In this document: positions 15,854 through 23,787 of the stretch, piece by piece | Numbering within the stretch: the first letter of the stretch is position 1 | Layout of the letters: the number at the start of each line of letters is the position of its first letter | NCBI GenBank assembly: GCA_035478775.1 | Contig: DATIJG010000008.1 | Location: 66,624 to 130,623, forward strand | From: CAMLQK01 sp035478775 | GTDB lineage: Bacteria; Patescibacteriota; Saccharimonadia; Saccharimonadales; UBA4665 | Direction: 5' to 3' | DNA length: 64,000 bases | Made by a program: the position numbers and the translations under genes | The notes under the pieces: generated by a model | Seen by the model: the letters and a program-made list of their open reading frames with translations, nothing else | Database searches by the model: none | Told to the model about the DNA's origin: nothing

Positions 15854-16825
15854 ATGAATAACGGTATCATTGACCCAGTCAACCACAAGTTAACGCAAAA
15901 TGACCTCGAAGCAGACAACTATAAAAGTTTCCTGGACGAGCTAACCGACGTGCCATCCTCTGTGCCGCTCAAGTCATTTTCCATCAACAAAGCAGGTATT
16001 AGCGGACAAATGGCTTACATAAAAGTACGCTCACTGTTTAGTGACCAATATGTACCCGTACTGTGCCAAATCAAGATGCAAGTCACGCTTGAAGGCCACC
16101 GCGGCATCCACATGTCGCGTTGCGAGGAAGCACTCTTTGCGCTCATGCAGGAAGAACACGATTCGCTAGATGAACTTGCGAGTCGACTTGCCATGAAGCT
16201 ACGTAATCTCCAATCCGCTGATGCCGCATTCGTAGAAATCGAGGGCACATATATAGCTGAGCGTAAGACTATTAAGACAAGGCGTACATCACATGACCGC
16301 ATGACCTTATTTGCAAACGCCCAGGCCACCGCTACAGGCATAGAGCGCCAGATTGGTATCGCAGCTTTTAATATGACAGGCTGCCCTTGTACCGAGACAT
16401 TTACAAAATTCTCCGTAGCGCCTAAGCTACTCGAAACAGGTCTAACGCTCGATCAAGTTAACGAGATACTTTCTATAACCAACTCAGGAACGCATACGCA
16501 ACGCGGACAAGCAAAGATAATGCTCGACAAGCCCCGTGACGGAGTTACTTACAAGATGCTCTACGATATTCTAGACGAGAGCTGCCACTTAGTGTTCGAG
16601 CTGCTGAAGCGTGCCGACGAGCATGAACTCGTTGTTCGAGTGCTCCGTAAACCGCAGTTTACCGAAGATGTTGTTCGCGACATTATTGACGTCTGTATAC
16701 GCAAAGCCGGGCGGTACCTCGAAAAGGAATCTCGTATTTTTGCATCTTCGGTACTTTTCGACAGCATTCACATTCATGATGTATGTACGGAAATAGAAAG
16801 ATCCTACGGTGAACTCACTGCCTAG
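15854..16825 (+). CDS. folE2: GTP cyclohydrolase I type B (FolE2/MptA family)
   Basis: The 323-residue product starts at the ATG at 15854, 6 nt after TAGGAGA, which overlaps the SDR stop. HRGIHMSR (82-89), a conserved GCPC (176-179, catalytic/metal Cys) and GTHTQRGQ (212-219) are hallmarks of FolE2/MptA. These enzymes open the GTP ring to give dihydroneopterin triphosphate or its cyclic phosphate, a precursor of folates, pterins and 7-deazapurines. No other folate or queuosine genes occur nearby. Its place among an oxygenase, an SDR and an unknown protein suggests a specialised pterin or deazapurine product. The gene overlaps the next start by 17 bp. Confidence 0.9.
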   Translation: MNNGIIDPVNHKLTQNDLEADNYKSFLDELTDVPSSVPLKSFSINKAGISGQMAYIKVRSLFSDQYVPVLCQIKMQVTLEGHRGIHMSRCEEALFALMQEEHDSLDELASRLAMKLRNLQSADAAFVEIEGTYIAERKTIKTRRTSHDRMTLFANAQATATGIERQIGIAAFNMTGCPCTETFTKFSVAPKLLETGLTLDQVNEILSITNSGTHTQRGQAKIMLDKPRDGVTYKMLYDILDESCHLVFELLKRADEHELVVRVLRKPQFTEDVVRDIIDVCIRKAGRYLEKESRIFASSVLFDSIHIHDVCTEIERSYGELTA

Positions 16826-18017
16826 CGAGAGACCGGTGCCTGCTGACACATATAGGCATAATGAGCTAGCAAGTAGTATCGGTCGCTTCAGCGTCACAGA
16901 AATTGACATTGAAACAATGCGACAAGCAACTGAGATTTTTGACATAACAGTAGACATGTTGGCTACAAGTGAAGCACCACCTGTTCCCCATACTGACCCG
17001 GAACTGCTGCGGCAAGCAGCCGCTTTTGACGATAAGCTCATACATCAATTGCATGAAGGGCCCGCCTCTATACATCTAGCAACAAGCAAAGTTAGTCGCG
17101 CAACTGGCTTGCTAGCCGCACATAAAACGTTTTGTCTCGACACCTTACGATCTAAGCAACCATCTGAATTATATGTTGAGCCGCAGTCCATCGCAGATGC
17201 GTATGGGTTGCCGGAGCTCTGGCAAGGTGCCAAGAATGTTTTAAAGGAAGAGGTAACGCGTTATAAAGTCGAAACACAGCATCCTGATATCCCCGAGCCA
17301 CTACAACAACCAGTTAGCCTGGCCGAAACTAAGAGTTTGCTACGGTTTATGTGGGATCGGGTAGTACAGCCACGCGAAACACCTAGCGTTAATGTATACA
17401 TGACCGACCAACCTCAAAACTATCACGTTTTCTGGGCACCCACTGCCAGTAACCTAGACTACGCGACACCTACAGCATATAGCCGCGCCACGCAACTTTC
17501 GTTTGATTTACCTCACAATGCAACACATCTTGCACATCTTGACGTATTACAAAAGGCTGATGGTGTGCATCGCTACAAAGATTCTATGCCTCAACGCGCG
17601 TTCTTTGAAGCGGCTACAGTCCTGTCTGAGTATATAACTATGGAGACGGCTGCTCATGGCGCCGAATTCGGTGAAGAGCTTTTGCGCGTGATGAATCTTG
17701 AGGGTTCTATGACGGCAGACGAACTATCAAAGTGGGTTGTAGCTGATCGAATGTACGAGTTCAAACTTCGTGCCGTACGGCTTTATGCTGACGTCTTAAT
17801 GCTAGAAGGACGGCCGTTTGAAGATACGGTGCAACATATTAGTGAAGAGTTCGGCATACCGCACGAGCAAACAGCCGCAGAAACCGCCAAATACCTACCA
17901 TGGACTGGCTTGGGAGGTGTGTATACATACGGTTATCGTAAACTACTCGCAGAGCAAAAATATACGCTCGATGAAGTGTTCTATGATACGAAAGGCCAAC
18001 CTAGAGAAAATTGGTAA
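16809..18017 (+). CDS. Unknown 402-residue protein, last gene of the oxygenase-SDR-FolE2 cluster
   Basis: The GTG at 16809 gives a 17-bp overlap with FolE2, consistent with coupling; the next in-frame ATG is at residue 37. I do not recognise the family. The central part contains LPHNATHLAHLDVLQK (H-x3-H) followed about 30 residues later by FFEAATVLSEY. This arrangement recalls H..xH...E metallopeptidase-like folds but lacks the usual catalytic Glu of HExxH. The C-terminus YLPWTGLGGVYTYGYRKL is aromatic-rich. It is soluble, with no signal or membrane helix. It probably acts on the product of the cluster. Confidence 0.7.
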   Translation: MNSLPSERPVPADTYRHNELASSIGRFSVTEIDIETMRQATEIFDITVDMLATSEAPPVPHTDPELLRQAAAFDDKLIHQLHEGPASIHLATSKVSRATGLLAAHKTFCLDTLRSKQPSELYVEPQSIADAYGLPELWQGAKNVLKEEVTRYKVETQHPDIPEPLQQPVSLAETKSLLRFMWDRVVQPRETPSVNVYMTDQPQNYHVFWAPTASNLDYATPTAYSRATQLSFDLPHNATHLAHLDVLQKADGVHRYKDSMPQRAFFEAATVLSEYITMETAAHGAEFGEELLRVMNLEGSMTADELSKWVVADRMYEFKLRAVRLYADVLMLEGRPFEDTVQHISEEFGIPHEQTAAETAKYLPWTGLGGVYTYGYRKLLAEQKYTLDEVFYDTKGQPRENW

Positions 18018-18061
18018 AACCTCAGAGTCACCGAAGGCGCAGTTTACCCGAGGTTTGAACT

Positions 18062-18087
18062 TTCTGCTAAGATACAGGACTCGAACC
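18062..18087 (-). repeat. Degenerate tRNA-Trp T-arm/att-like repeat, copy c
   Basis: GATACAGGACTCGAACC (18071-18087) differs by only a few bases from GAGACAGGACTTGAACC in the intact tRNA-Trp about 100 bp away. It is followed by AAACTTAACAGAGG, the same kind of non-tRNA extension seen beyond copies a and b. The orientation is the same as that of the tRNA. Confidence 0.5.
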
Positions 18088-18092
18088 AAACT

Positions 18093-18157
18093 TAACAGAG
18101 GCAGGAATAAAAAATCCAAGCTTTTAATAACTCGGATTTGAGACGTGACCTCTGTTA
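18093..18157. repeat. Nested inverted repeat beside tRNA-Trp
   Basis: Outer arms TAACAGAGG (18093-18101) and CCTCTGTTA (18149-18157) enclose an inner imperfect stem AAATCCAAG (18112-18120) with CTCGGATTT (18131-18139). The inner stem begins 10 nt after AACAGAGG, the same spacing as in the repeats at 2723 and 10435. It may be a terminator or recombination structure between the cluster and the tRNA. Confidence 0.5.
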
Positions 18158-18165
18158 TTCTGACC

Positions 18166-18241
18166 TGGCAGGGGAGACAGGACTTGAACCTGCGACACCC
18201 GGTTTTGGAGACCGGTGCTCTACCAACTGAGCTACTCCCCT
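18166..18241 (-). tRNA. tRNA-Trp (anticodon CCA)
   Basis: The minus strand folds as a full cloverleaf. The acceptor AGGGGAG pairs with CTCCCCT; the D-arm region is GCTCAGTTGGTAGAGC; the anticodon stem CCGGT/ACCGG encloses loop CTCCAAA (anticodon CCA); and the T-arm is CAGGTTCAAGTCCTG. The discriminator is G and the CCA end is encoded (18166-18168). Only a Trp UGG codon is read, in keeping with UGA as stop. Accessory genes lie downstream of its 3' end, the usual side for integrated elements. The 210 bp on its other side hold no gene. Confidence 0.97.
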
Positions 18242-18451
18242 ATAATAACTGGCACGAACTTAACTTGACTTGCGCTTAGGGCATAGCCACCAAAACGGCT
18301 AAATCTAATCGCAACAGAGATATCATACGACATTTCGCCGGCGTTGTCACCCATAACTTACGACCAGCACTGCGTAAAACGGCCAGCCTAAAAAGCCACG
18401 GCGCCCGTTGGGGTTTTACTTTTAAGCACAATCTGGCATACTAGTAGGCAG

Positions 18452-19111
18452 ATGTTAAAAGTTACGCCTAACAAGCCGCTGTTGATTCTCTTGTACGGGT
18501 TCCCCGGAGCAGGCAAAACCTACTTTGCGCGCCAGCTGTGCGAGCATTTGCAAGCCGCTCATATTCAGGGCGACCGTATTCGGGGTGAACTATTCGAAAA
18601 ACCGCAATACGACAAAGAAGAGAATCAGGTCATTACGCAGCTTATGGACTATATGACCGGCGAATTTTTAAATGCGGGCATGAGCGTGGTATACGACACC
18701 AACGCTATGCGCCTAAGCCAGCGCCGCGCTTTGCGCGAAATGGCCCGCAAAACCAAAGCGCAAACAGTGCTGGTGTGGTTACAGATTGACAACGATAGCG
18801 CTATGGCCCGCATTTCAGCCCGTGACCGCCGCCGCAGCGACGACAAATTCGCGATGCCGATAGATAAAACCACGTTCCAACGCGTGACATCCGGTATGCA
18901 AAACCCCCAAAACGAAGATTATATCGTTATCAGCGGCAAGCATACTTTTAATACGCAGCTCAGCGCCTTCGTAAAACGCTTGCGCGAACTCGGCCTGATT
19001 ACCGATAATCAAGCCGCTCCCAAACTTGTAAAGCCCGGCCTGGTAAATCTGGTACCAAACCCCACGGCCGGCCGCGTAGACTTGAGCCGACGTAATATCG
19101 TCATTCGTTAG
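18452..19111 (+). CDS. P-loop NTPase/kinase (AAA_33-like)
   Basis: The 219-residue protein has a clear Walker A, GFPGAGKT (16-23), followed by GDRIRGELF and, further on, SVVYDTNAMRLSQRRALREM and the lid ARDRRRSDDKF. This layout is typical of the zeta-toxin/polynucleotide-kinase-like AAA_33 group of small-molecule or RNA kinases. The substrate is unknown. It leads a plus-strand run with the YgjP peptidase (15-bp gap) and histidine kinase. A CATACT box 9 nt before the ATG and lack of an SD suggest a leaderless start. Confidence 0.8.
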   Translation: MLKVTPNKPLLILLYGFPGAGKTYFARQLCEHLQAAHIQGDRIRGELFEKPQYDKEENQVITQLMDYMTGEFLNAGMSVVYDTNAMRLSQRRALREMARKTKAQTVLVWLQIDNDSAMARISARDRRRSDDKFAMPIDKTTFQRVTSGMQNPQNEDYIVISGKHTFNTQLSAFVKRLRELGLITDNQAAPKLVKPGLVNLVPNPTAGRVDLSRRNIVIR

Positions 19112-19126
19112 CAAAGGCGTTTTCAA

Positions 19127-19843
19127 ATGGCCACTAAGCACGTTACATTACCTGACATTGGCTCTCTCACACTCTACAAGCGCCGCGGCAGCCGTAGCCT
19201 GCGCTTAAGCATTGGCCTGAACGGCGAAGTGCGCGTGTCTCTGCCATATTGGGTGTCCTATAAAGCCGCCGAGGAATTCGCTAAAGGCAAAGCGAGCTGG
19301 ATCTTACACCAGCAAGGACAACGCACACCAACCTTAGAACACGGCCAACTCATCGGGAAAGCCCACCGTTTACACTTTGAACCGACCGCTGGCGAGCGCA
19401 CCACCACGCGCGTTTCACTTACCGAAATTAGGGTACACCACCCCATTACCGTACCGCCCGACAATGACGAAGTGCAGGCAAGAGCTTCGGCTGCTAGCAT
19501 AAAAGCCCTACGCCAAGAAGCTGAGCAACTTTTACCAAACCGTTTGCAGCGCTTGGCCAAAGCGTATGGCTTCGACTTTAAAAGTGTCGATGTTAAACGC
19601 CTAAAAACGCGCTGGGGCAGTTGCAGCTCGGCACAAGAAATTACCTTAAACCTGTTTTTAATGCAACTGCCATGGCATTTAATAGATTACGTTTTGCTGC
19701 ACGAGCTGACTCACACTAAAGTCATGCAGCACGGCAAACCCTTCTGGAACGAGTTAGAACGCCATTTGCCAGGCGCGCGTAAACTCCGGCAAGAAATAAA
19801 TACTTACCAACCAGTATTACAACCACACGTACATGTGACATAA
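19127..19843 (+). CDS. YgjP/DUF45-type zinc metallopeptidase
   Basis: A 238-residue protein with the gluzincin-like motif HELTH (192-196) and a third ligand in MQHGKPFW (His202), preceded by KTRWGSCSSAQEITLN (160-175), the signature of the YgjP/DUF45 (SprT-related) family. The N-terminal half holds the usual RRGSRSLRLSI beta-rich region. Members are cytosolic putative proteases, often near restriction or repair genes; the physiological substrate is unknown. It follows the kinase by 15 bp and probably shares its transcript. Confidence 0.9.
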   Translation: MATKHVTLPDIGSLTLYKRRGSRSLRLSIGLNGEVRVSLPYWVSYKAAEEFAKGKASWILHQQGQRTPTLEHGQLIGKAHRLHFEPTAGERTTTRVSLTEIRVHHPITVPPDNDEVQARASAASIKALRQEAEQLLPNRLQRLAKAYGFDFKSVDVKRLKTRWGSCSSAQEITLNLFLMQLPWHLIDYVLLHELTHTKVMQHGKPFWNELERHLPGARKLRQEINTYQPVLQPHVHVT

Positions 19844-19851
19844 TAAAGCTT

Positions 19852-21027
19852 ATGATTGAGCGCATTTTGCCAAGGAAAAGAAAACGGGCCGAGCTTGAGC
19901 ACCAGCGGCTCACCAGCCTCATAAACAGCATGGCCGATGGCGTTTTGGCGGTCGATAGGCGCATGAACGTCGTCATTTACAATGGTGCGGCGCTCAATAT
20001 TCTCGACGTTAACAGTTCGATGCACGGCCGGGCGCTTGCCGAAGTGCTACAGCCCTTCGACCATAACAACCAACCTGTCGACATTGTAAAATTGGTACGC
20101 AAAACGACCACTGCCACCTCACAACGCGATCTGCTTTTGCATTACCGAGATGGCAGTACCATCAACCTATATTTGAGCATCGCACCAGTGCATTTTGGCT
20201 ACGGGCAACAAGGGCAGCGTGGCTTCGTACTGTTGCTACGTGATATCACCCGCGAAAAATCACTCGAGGAAGAGCGCGACGAATTTATTAGCGTCGTCAG
20301 CCACGAACTACGCACGCCGATCGCCATCGCCGAAGGCAACATTAGTAACGCCCAGTTTATTCTGGACAAAAATCCGGACATCGCAGCAATTAAAACGGCA
20401 CTCAAAGATTCGCACGACCAAGTTATGTTTTTAGCAAGCATGGTGAACGACCTGGCTACGTTGTCACGAGCCGAACGCGGCAAACTGAACGTTGATATTA
20501 CGCCGATTGACGTGCCAAACTTTACGGCCGAGCTTGCTAAAAATTACACAGCCGATGCGCAAGCTAAAGGCTTAGAACTTAAGACCAACGTAACGCCAAA
20601 CATGCCGCCGCTCTTTTCAAGCGAGTTATATGTGCGCGAAATTCTGCAAAACTTTATTACCAACGCCATCAAATACACCGAAAAAGGCTCGGTGACTATT
20701 GGGGCGCAAATGGCCGAAAAGGGCACCTTGTTTACTGTTGCCGACACAGGCATTGGCATAAGTAAAAGTGATCAAGAGAAAGTGTTCGACAAATTTTTCC
20801 GTTCCGAAGATTACCGCACCCGCAAAACAAGCGGTACCGGCCTTGGTTTGTACGTTACATTAAAGCTTTCCCGGCTATTGCACGCCGAAATTAACATGAA
20901 AAGTCAGATCAATAAAGGCTCGACGTTTAGCGTTTTTGTGCCGAACCTCGAGGGCCCGACAAGCGCAGACAGTGCGCAAAAGCCCGCCGAGCAGGCAAAC
21001 AGCAATAACGCGGTTACCTCAACGTAA
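19852..21027 (+). CDS. PAS-domain sensor histidine kinase
   Basis: 391 residues. A PAS domain (about 20-130) is followed by a HisKA dimerisation helix with the phosphoacceptor His151 in SVVSHELRTP, then a HATPase_c domain with the N-box (LQNFITNAIKYTEKG), G1 (DTGIGI) and G2 (GTGLGLYV). There are no membrane helices, so it is a cytosolic sensor. The C-terminal ~25 residues are an Ala/Asn-rich tail. No response regulator is adjacent. It begins 8 bp after the peptidase gene, with a CATAAT box 7 nt before the ATG. Confidence 0.93.
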   Translation: MIERILPRKRKRAELEHQRLTSLINSMADGVLAVDRRMNVVIYNGAALNILDVNSSMHGRALAEVLQPFDHNNQPVDIVKLVRKTTTATSQRDLLLHYRDGSTINLYLSIAPVHFGYGQQGQRGFVLLLRDITREKSLEEERDEFISVVSHELRTPIAIAEGNISNAQFILDKNPDIAAIKTALKDSHDQVMFLASMVNDLATLSRAERGKLNVDITPIDVPNFTAELAKNYTADAQAKGLELKTNVTPNMPPLFSSELYVREILQNFITNAIKYTEKGSVTIGAQMAEKGTLFTVADTGIGISKSDQEKVFDKFFRSEDYRTRKTSGTGLGLYVTLKLSRLLHAEINMKSQINKGSTFSVFVPNLEGPTSADSAQKPAEQANSNNAVTST

Positions 21028-21066
21028 CAGTCTAGAACCCGCTACGCCATGGCAAAGGTTCGTTCG

Positions 21067-21462
21067 TTAAATGTCGCCCATTGCCTTTTTATAAATAATG
21101 CTGGCACTTATGGCAATCGCCGCACCAAATGAGACAGCTGCCCAAGTAAAGTCACCATCTTTGGCCTCCGCTTGGCCATCCGCCAACCCCATGTACTGAT
21201 TTTTCCATCCGTCGACGTTATAATATTCCACCAATTGCTTTTGATCGTTAGCATCTTCACTTAACGGATCGACAGAAGGCATTTGAGCTTCTAAAGAAAT
21301 GTACTTATCCGCTTCATGGTTGTTGCGGCCTTGCCATATGGCATGGTTGATTCCCGCAATCCCAAAGCCTAACGTTGCAGCAAGTCCCACACCGCTTAGA
21401 GTCCCTCGGGCAATTTTGAACCTTGATTCTCTATCAGTAATATATTCTTCGCTCTGTCGCAT
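21067..21462 (-). CDS. Small membrane protein with two TM segments
   Basis: 131 residues: a short charged N-terminus, one membrane helix (LSGVGLAATLGFGIAGI), a ~60-residue hydrophilic, acidic loop, then a second helix (FTWAAVSFGAAIAISASIIY) and a short tail. No known family is recognised. The topology (helix, soluble loop, helix) resembles the protein at 23181-23699, and both flank the GT2 gene. Its function may concern envelope assembly, but only the position suggests this. Confidence 0.65.
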   Translation of the reverse strand: MRQSEEYITDRESRFKIARGTLSGVGLAATLGFGIAGINHAIWQGRNNHEADKYISLEAQMPSVDPLSEDANDQKQLVEYYNVDGWKNQYMGLADGQAEAKDGDFTWAAVSFGAAIAISASIIYKKAMGDI

Positions 21463-21595
21463 TGTTACTCCAAACCTGCATATATAGAAATATATATAGA
21501 ATTTTACTTATAAAATATACTTATAGCAGTTCTGTTAATACATTACTAGGGGAAGCTGTAATTTATAGAACTTTATCCAACCTATAGCCAGCACA

Positions 21596-23104
21596 TCACT
21601 CATGCATATTTGACGGATGCGGATACGTATGCATAACCGGAATACACACATTGCGCTCTTTCCATTCCACCACTGAAAATTCATACTGCCACATAGAGCG
21701 GTGCAATAACAACACGTCAACAATAATCATTACCGGCATACCAATAAGCGAATAAGGCAACCGTCCGATATGCGTTGCGTTGGTCACCCGCACATAACAT
21801 ACAGTTAGCAACACTGCCGAAGCCGCCGCTAATGTCTGCGCAAGCGCATTTACTGGCAGCCACCAGCCCGCCAAAGCTATAATAAACGGTAAAATCAACA
21901 AAATTAGGTTAGCAAAAGTGACCAGAAAGACTTGCTCTGGCCTGCGGTGCACCTGTGGATAGCGCATGCGCACGGCGGTGTCGATTTGGTCGGCACGCGG
22001 CTTAAAACTAGTGACAATCAGGTCTTTATCACTCCGTATAAAACTATACCTATCGCCTTGTATTAACGCTTTAGCAAAGTAAGCTTCGGGTACAATTGCC
22101 CGCGTAACGGCGGCAAACCCACCGGTTTTAACTAACGCTTTGCGCTCGATAATCCAGCAGCTACTGAGCACTGCCGGGCGGTTAAACAAGCGGCGTGGCG
22201 GCACCAACTCCCACCAATAGCGCGCTGCCTGAATAACGGATAGGTGAGGCCGCCTTGGGAGTTGCTGCATCGGCAGCACGCTGACCATACTTTTCTTGCG
22301 GGTAAGTGCCAGCGTTACGAGCTGGCGTAAGCTGTCCGGCTCAAAACGCACATCGACGCCGCAAAATACAATGAATTCACCGCTTGACTCTTTTGCCAAG
22401 CGGTCGTATGCCTGGTTTTTAGCGAGCCACGTTGGCCGTGGCTCCTCACCCTGAACAAACCGCACGCCGTCGTGTGCAAAGCTTTTAATAATTTCCGGTG
22501 TATGGTTGTTTTGCGAGCAATCATCGAGCACAATCACCTCAAGTTTCGGGTAATCGCTGGCAATAACGCTGCTTAAGCACTCTTGTAAATCCAGGGTTTC
22601 GTTGCGGGCAGGGATAGCCACTGTGAGCGAAGGCAACTCGGCATCGCTGTAGTGTCTATTCAAGTGGCCGGGGGCCGTTTTATGTAACCGCCGGCGCAGT
22701 GAGGTAAACAATGCAACCGCACTCAGCGCCTGAGCAACCGCGACCATCAGCCACACAAACGAGCGGTTCCGCGGCATTTGATACCACAACCACCATGCCG
22801 CAAATAGCAGCACCTGCGTCCCTATAAGCATATAGCTTGTACGCCAGGTCACGCGCCGCAAATAATTAGCGTGCATTCGCCCTTTAATAATACGCACCAT
22901 ATTAAAAGTACGGTACAAGCTTATGGCAGCGATAAGCCCAGTAAGGACATTAGGCCGCAGCACGCATAAACTGGCCGAGGCAAAATTAGCCAGCACGCAA
23001 GCCAGTATAATAAATAGTAACCGCAAGCCGCGCCGTAGCACCATAACATGGACAATAACCTCCGAAAGTACAGAGGCGCAAAACGCATAAAGCATAAGAA
23101 TCAT
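21596..23104 (-). CDS. Membrane-associated family 2 glycosyltransferase
   Basis: 502 residues. Four or so N-terminal membrane helices are followed by a GT-A domain: SLTVAIPARNETLDLQECLS, VIVLDDCSQNNHTPEI, FIVFCGVDVRFEPDSLRQLV (DXD-like) and a later acceptor region, with three more helices at the C-terminus. This resembles CrtQ/BcsA-like processive or lipid-glycosyl enzymes. The start at 23104 is supported by TATACT (23114-23119) 9 nt upstream on the minus strand and lack of an SD. It probably builds a surface glycolipid or polysaccharide. Confidence 0.87.
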   Translation of the reverse strand: MILMLYAFCASVLSEVIVHVMVLRRGLRLLFIILACVLANFASASLCVLRPNVLTGLIAAISLYRTFNMVRIIKGRMHANYLRRVTWRTSYMLIGTQVLLFAAWWLWYQMPRNRSFVWLMVAVAQALSAVALFTSLRRRLHKTAPGHLNRHYSDAELPSLTVAIPARNETLDLQECLSSVIASDYPKLEVIVLDDCSQNNHTPEIIKSFAHDGVRFVQGEEPRPTWLAKNQAYDRLAKESSGEFIVFCGVDVRFEPDSLRQLVTLALTRKKSMVSVLPMQQLPRRPHLSVIQAARYWWELVPPRRLFNRPAVLSSCWIIERKALVKTGGFAAVTRAIVPEAYFAKALIQGDRYSFIRSDKDLIVTSFKPRADQIDTAVRMRYPQVHRRPEQVFLVTFANLILLILPFIIALAGWWLPVNALAQTLAAASAVLLTVCYVRVTNATHIGRLPYSLIGMPVMIIVDVLLLHRSMWQYEFSVVEWKERNVCIPVMHTYPHPSNMHE

Positions 23105-23144
23105 ACTATTTATAGTATATGCAAAATATGCACCGCTGGAAATA

Positions 23145-23180
23145 TTGCTAAATTTCTAATTTTGTGCTATTATATGCGTC
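23145..23180 (+). promoter_or_regulatory. Leaderless promoter for the 23181 gene
   Basis: TTGCTA (23145-23150), a 17-bp spacer (23151-23167) and TATTAT (23168-23173) end 7 nt before the ATG at 23181. On the opposite strand a TATACT box (23114-23119) lies 9 nt before the GT2 start, so both divergent genes appear to give leaderless mRNAs from the same 76-bp gap. Confidence 0.7.
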
Positions 23181-23699
23181 ATGAACCAACAGCCAGCGCC
23201 ACAAGAGCAGCCAAACGACGCTCAAAGCAACTTTATTGTACAGCCTAAGGACCGGCTTGCAGCGCCTGAACTAGCTAACTACCACGGGGGTAAGATTATC
23301 GCAGCCGGTACGGTTATCGGCATCATAGCAATTGGAGCCGGCATTGGCTACAGTGGCTACGAAAACCACACAGCTGGCAACGAAGCAGTCACTGCTAAAA
23401 ACGAACGTATTGCTGCCGACCAAGCGTATTTCCACGGTGATATGGTTAAAAGCCAAGCGCTCATACACGACTCGCATACCCACGCTGACACCATCAAAAG
23501 CCATATAGACGCTAGCAAGGTTGACATGAAGCTTGGCTGGGGAGCCGGCGCTGCATCGATCGTATTCGGAATCGCCGCAGGCGGAATGTTGCGCCGTAAG
23601 CAAAACATGGTAAATGCCGCACTGAGTGCAGACTATAACGCTCGCGTACTGGCCCACGTTACCGAAAAAGCCCGGCAACAAAACCAAGGCAATAACTAG
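23181..23699 (+). CDS. Membrane protein with two TM segments
   Basis: 172 residues: a Gln/Asn/Pro-rich N-terminus, helix 1 (IIAAGTVIGIIAIGAGIGYS), a ~75-residue hydrophilic loop with many His, Asp and Lys, helix 2 (LGWGAGAASIVFGIAAGGML) and a polar tail. It has the same plan as 21067-21462 on the other side of the GT2 gene. No family is recognised. The start is set by the promoter 7 nt upstream. Confidence 0.7.
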   Translation: MNQQPAPQEQPNDAQSNFIVQPKDRLAAPELANYHGGKIIAAGTVIGIIAIGAGIGYSGYENHTAGNEAVTAKNERIAADQAYFHGDMVKSQALIHDSHTHADTIKSHIDASKVDMKLGWGAGAASIVFGIAAGGMLRRKQNMVNAALSADYNARVLAHVTEKARQQNQGNN

Positions 23700-23702
23700 T
23701 AC

Positions 23703-23775
23703 TTGACGCCTACGCGCCAACCGGCGTATACTTGACACATCAGGAGCTTATCGTTTTGATAAGCTCTTTTTATAT
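23703..23775 (+). promoter_or_regulatory. secE promoter and 5' hairpin
   Basis: TTGACG (23703-23708), an 18-bp spacer and TATACT (23727-23732) predict a start near 23739. Directly after it a perfect 9-bp stem, GAGCTTATC (23744-23752) and GATAAGCTC (23758-23766) with loop GTTTT, is followed by TTTTTAT. This is the form of an intrinsic terminator, but it sits in the leader, just before the secE Shine-Dalgarno AGGAG. Confidence 0.75.
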
Positions 23776-23787
23776 AGGAGAACAAGA

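Noticed and set aside
2723..18101. AACAGAGG boxes as integron attC sites
   Set aside because: The paired R-box layout and an IntI are absent; the sequence fits tRNA-linked island ends better.
1..18165. Integrase, transposase or complete insertion sequence in the accessory region
   Set aside because: No protein with integrase or transposase motifs and no IS-type ends were found; mobility is inferred only from att-like repeats and gene fragments.
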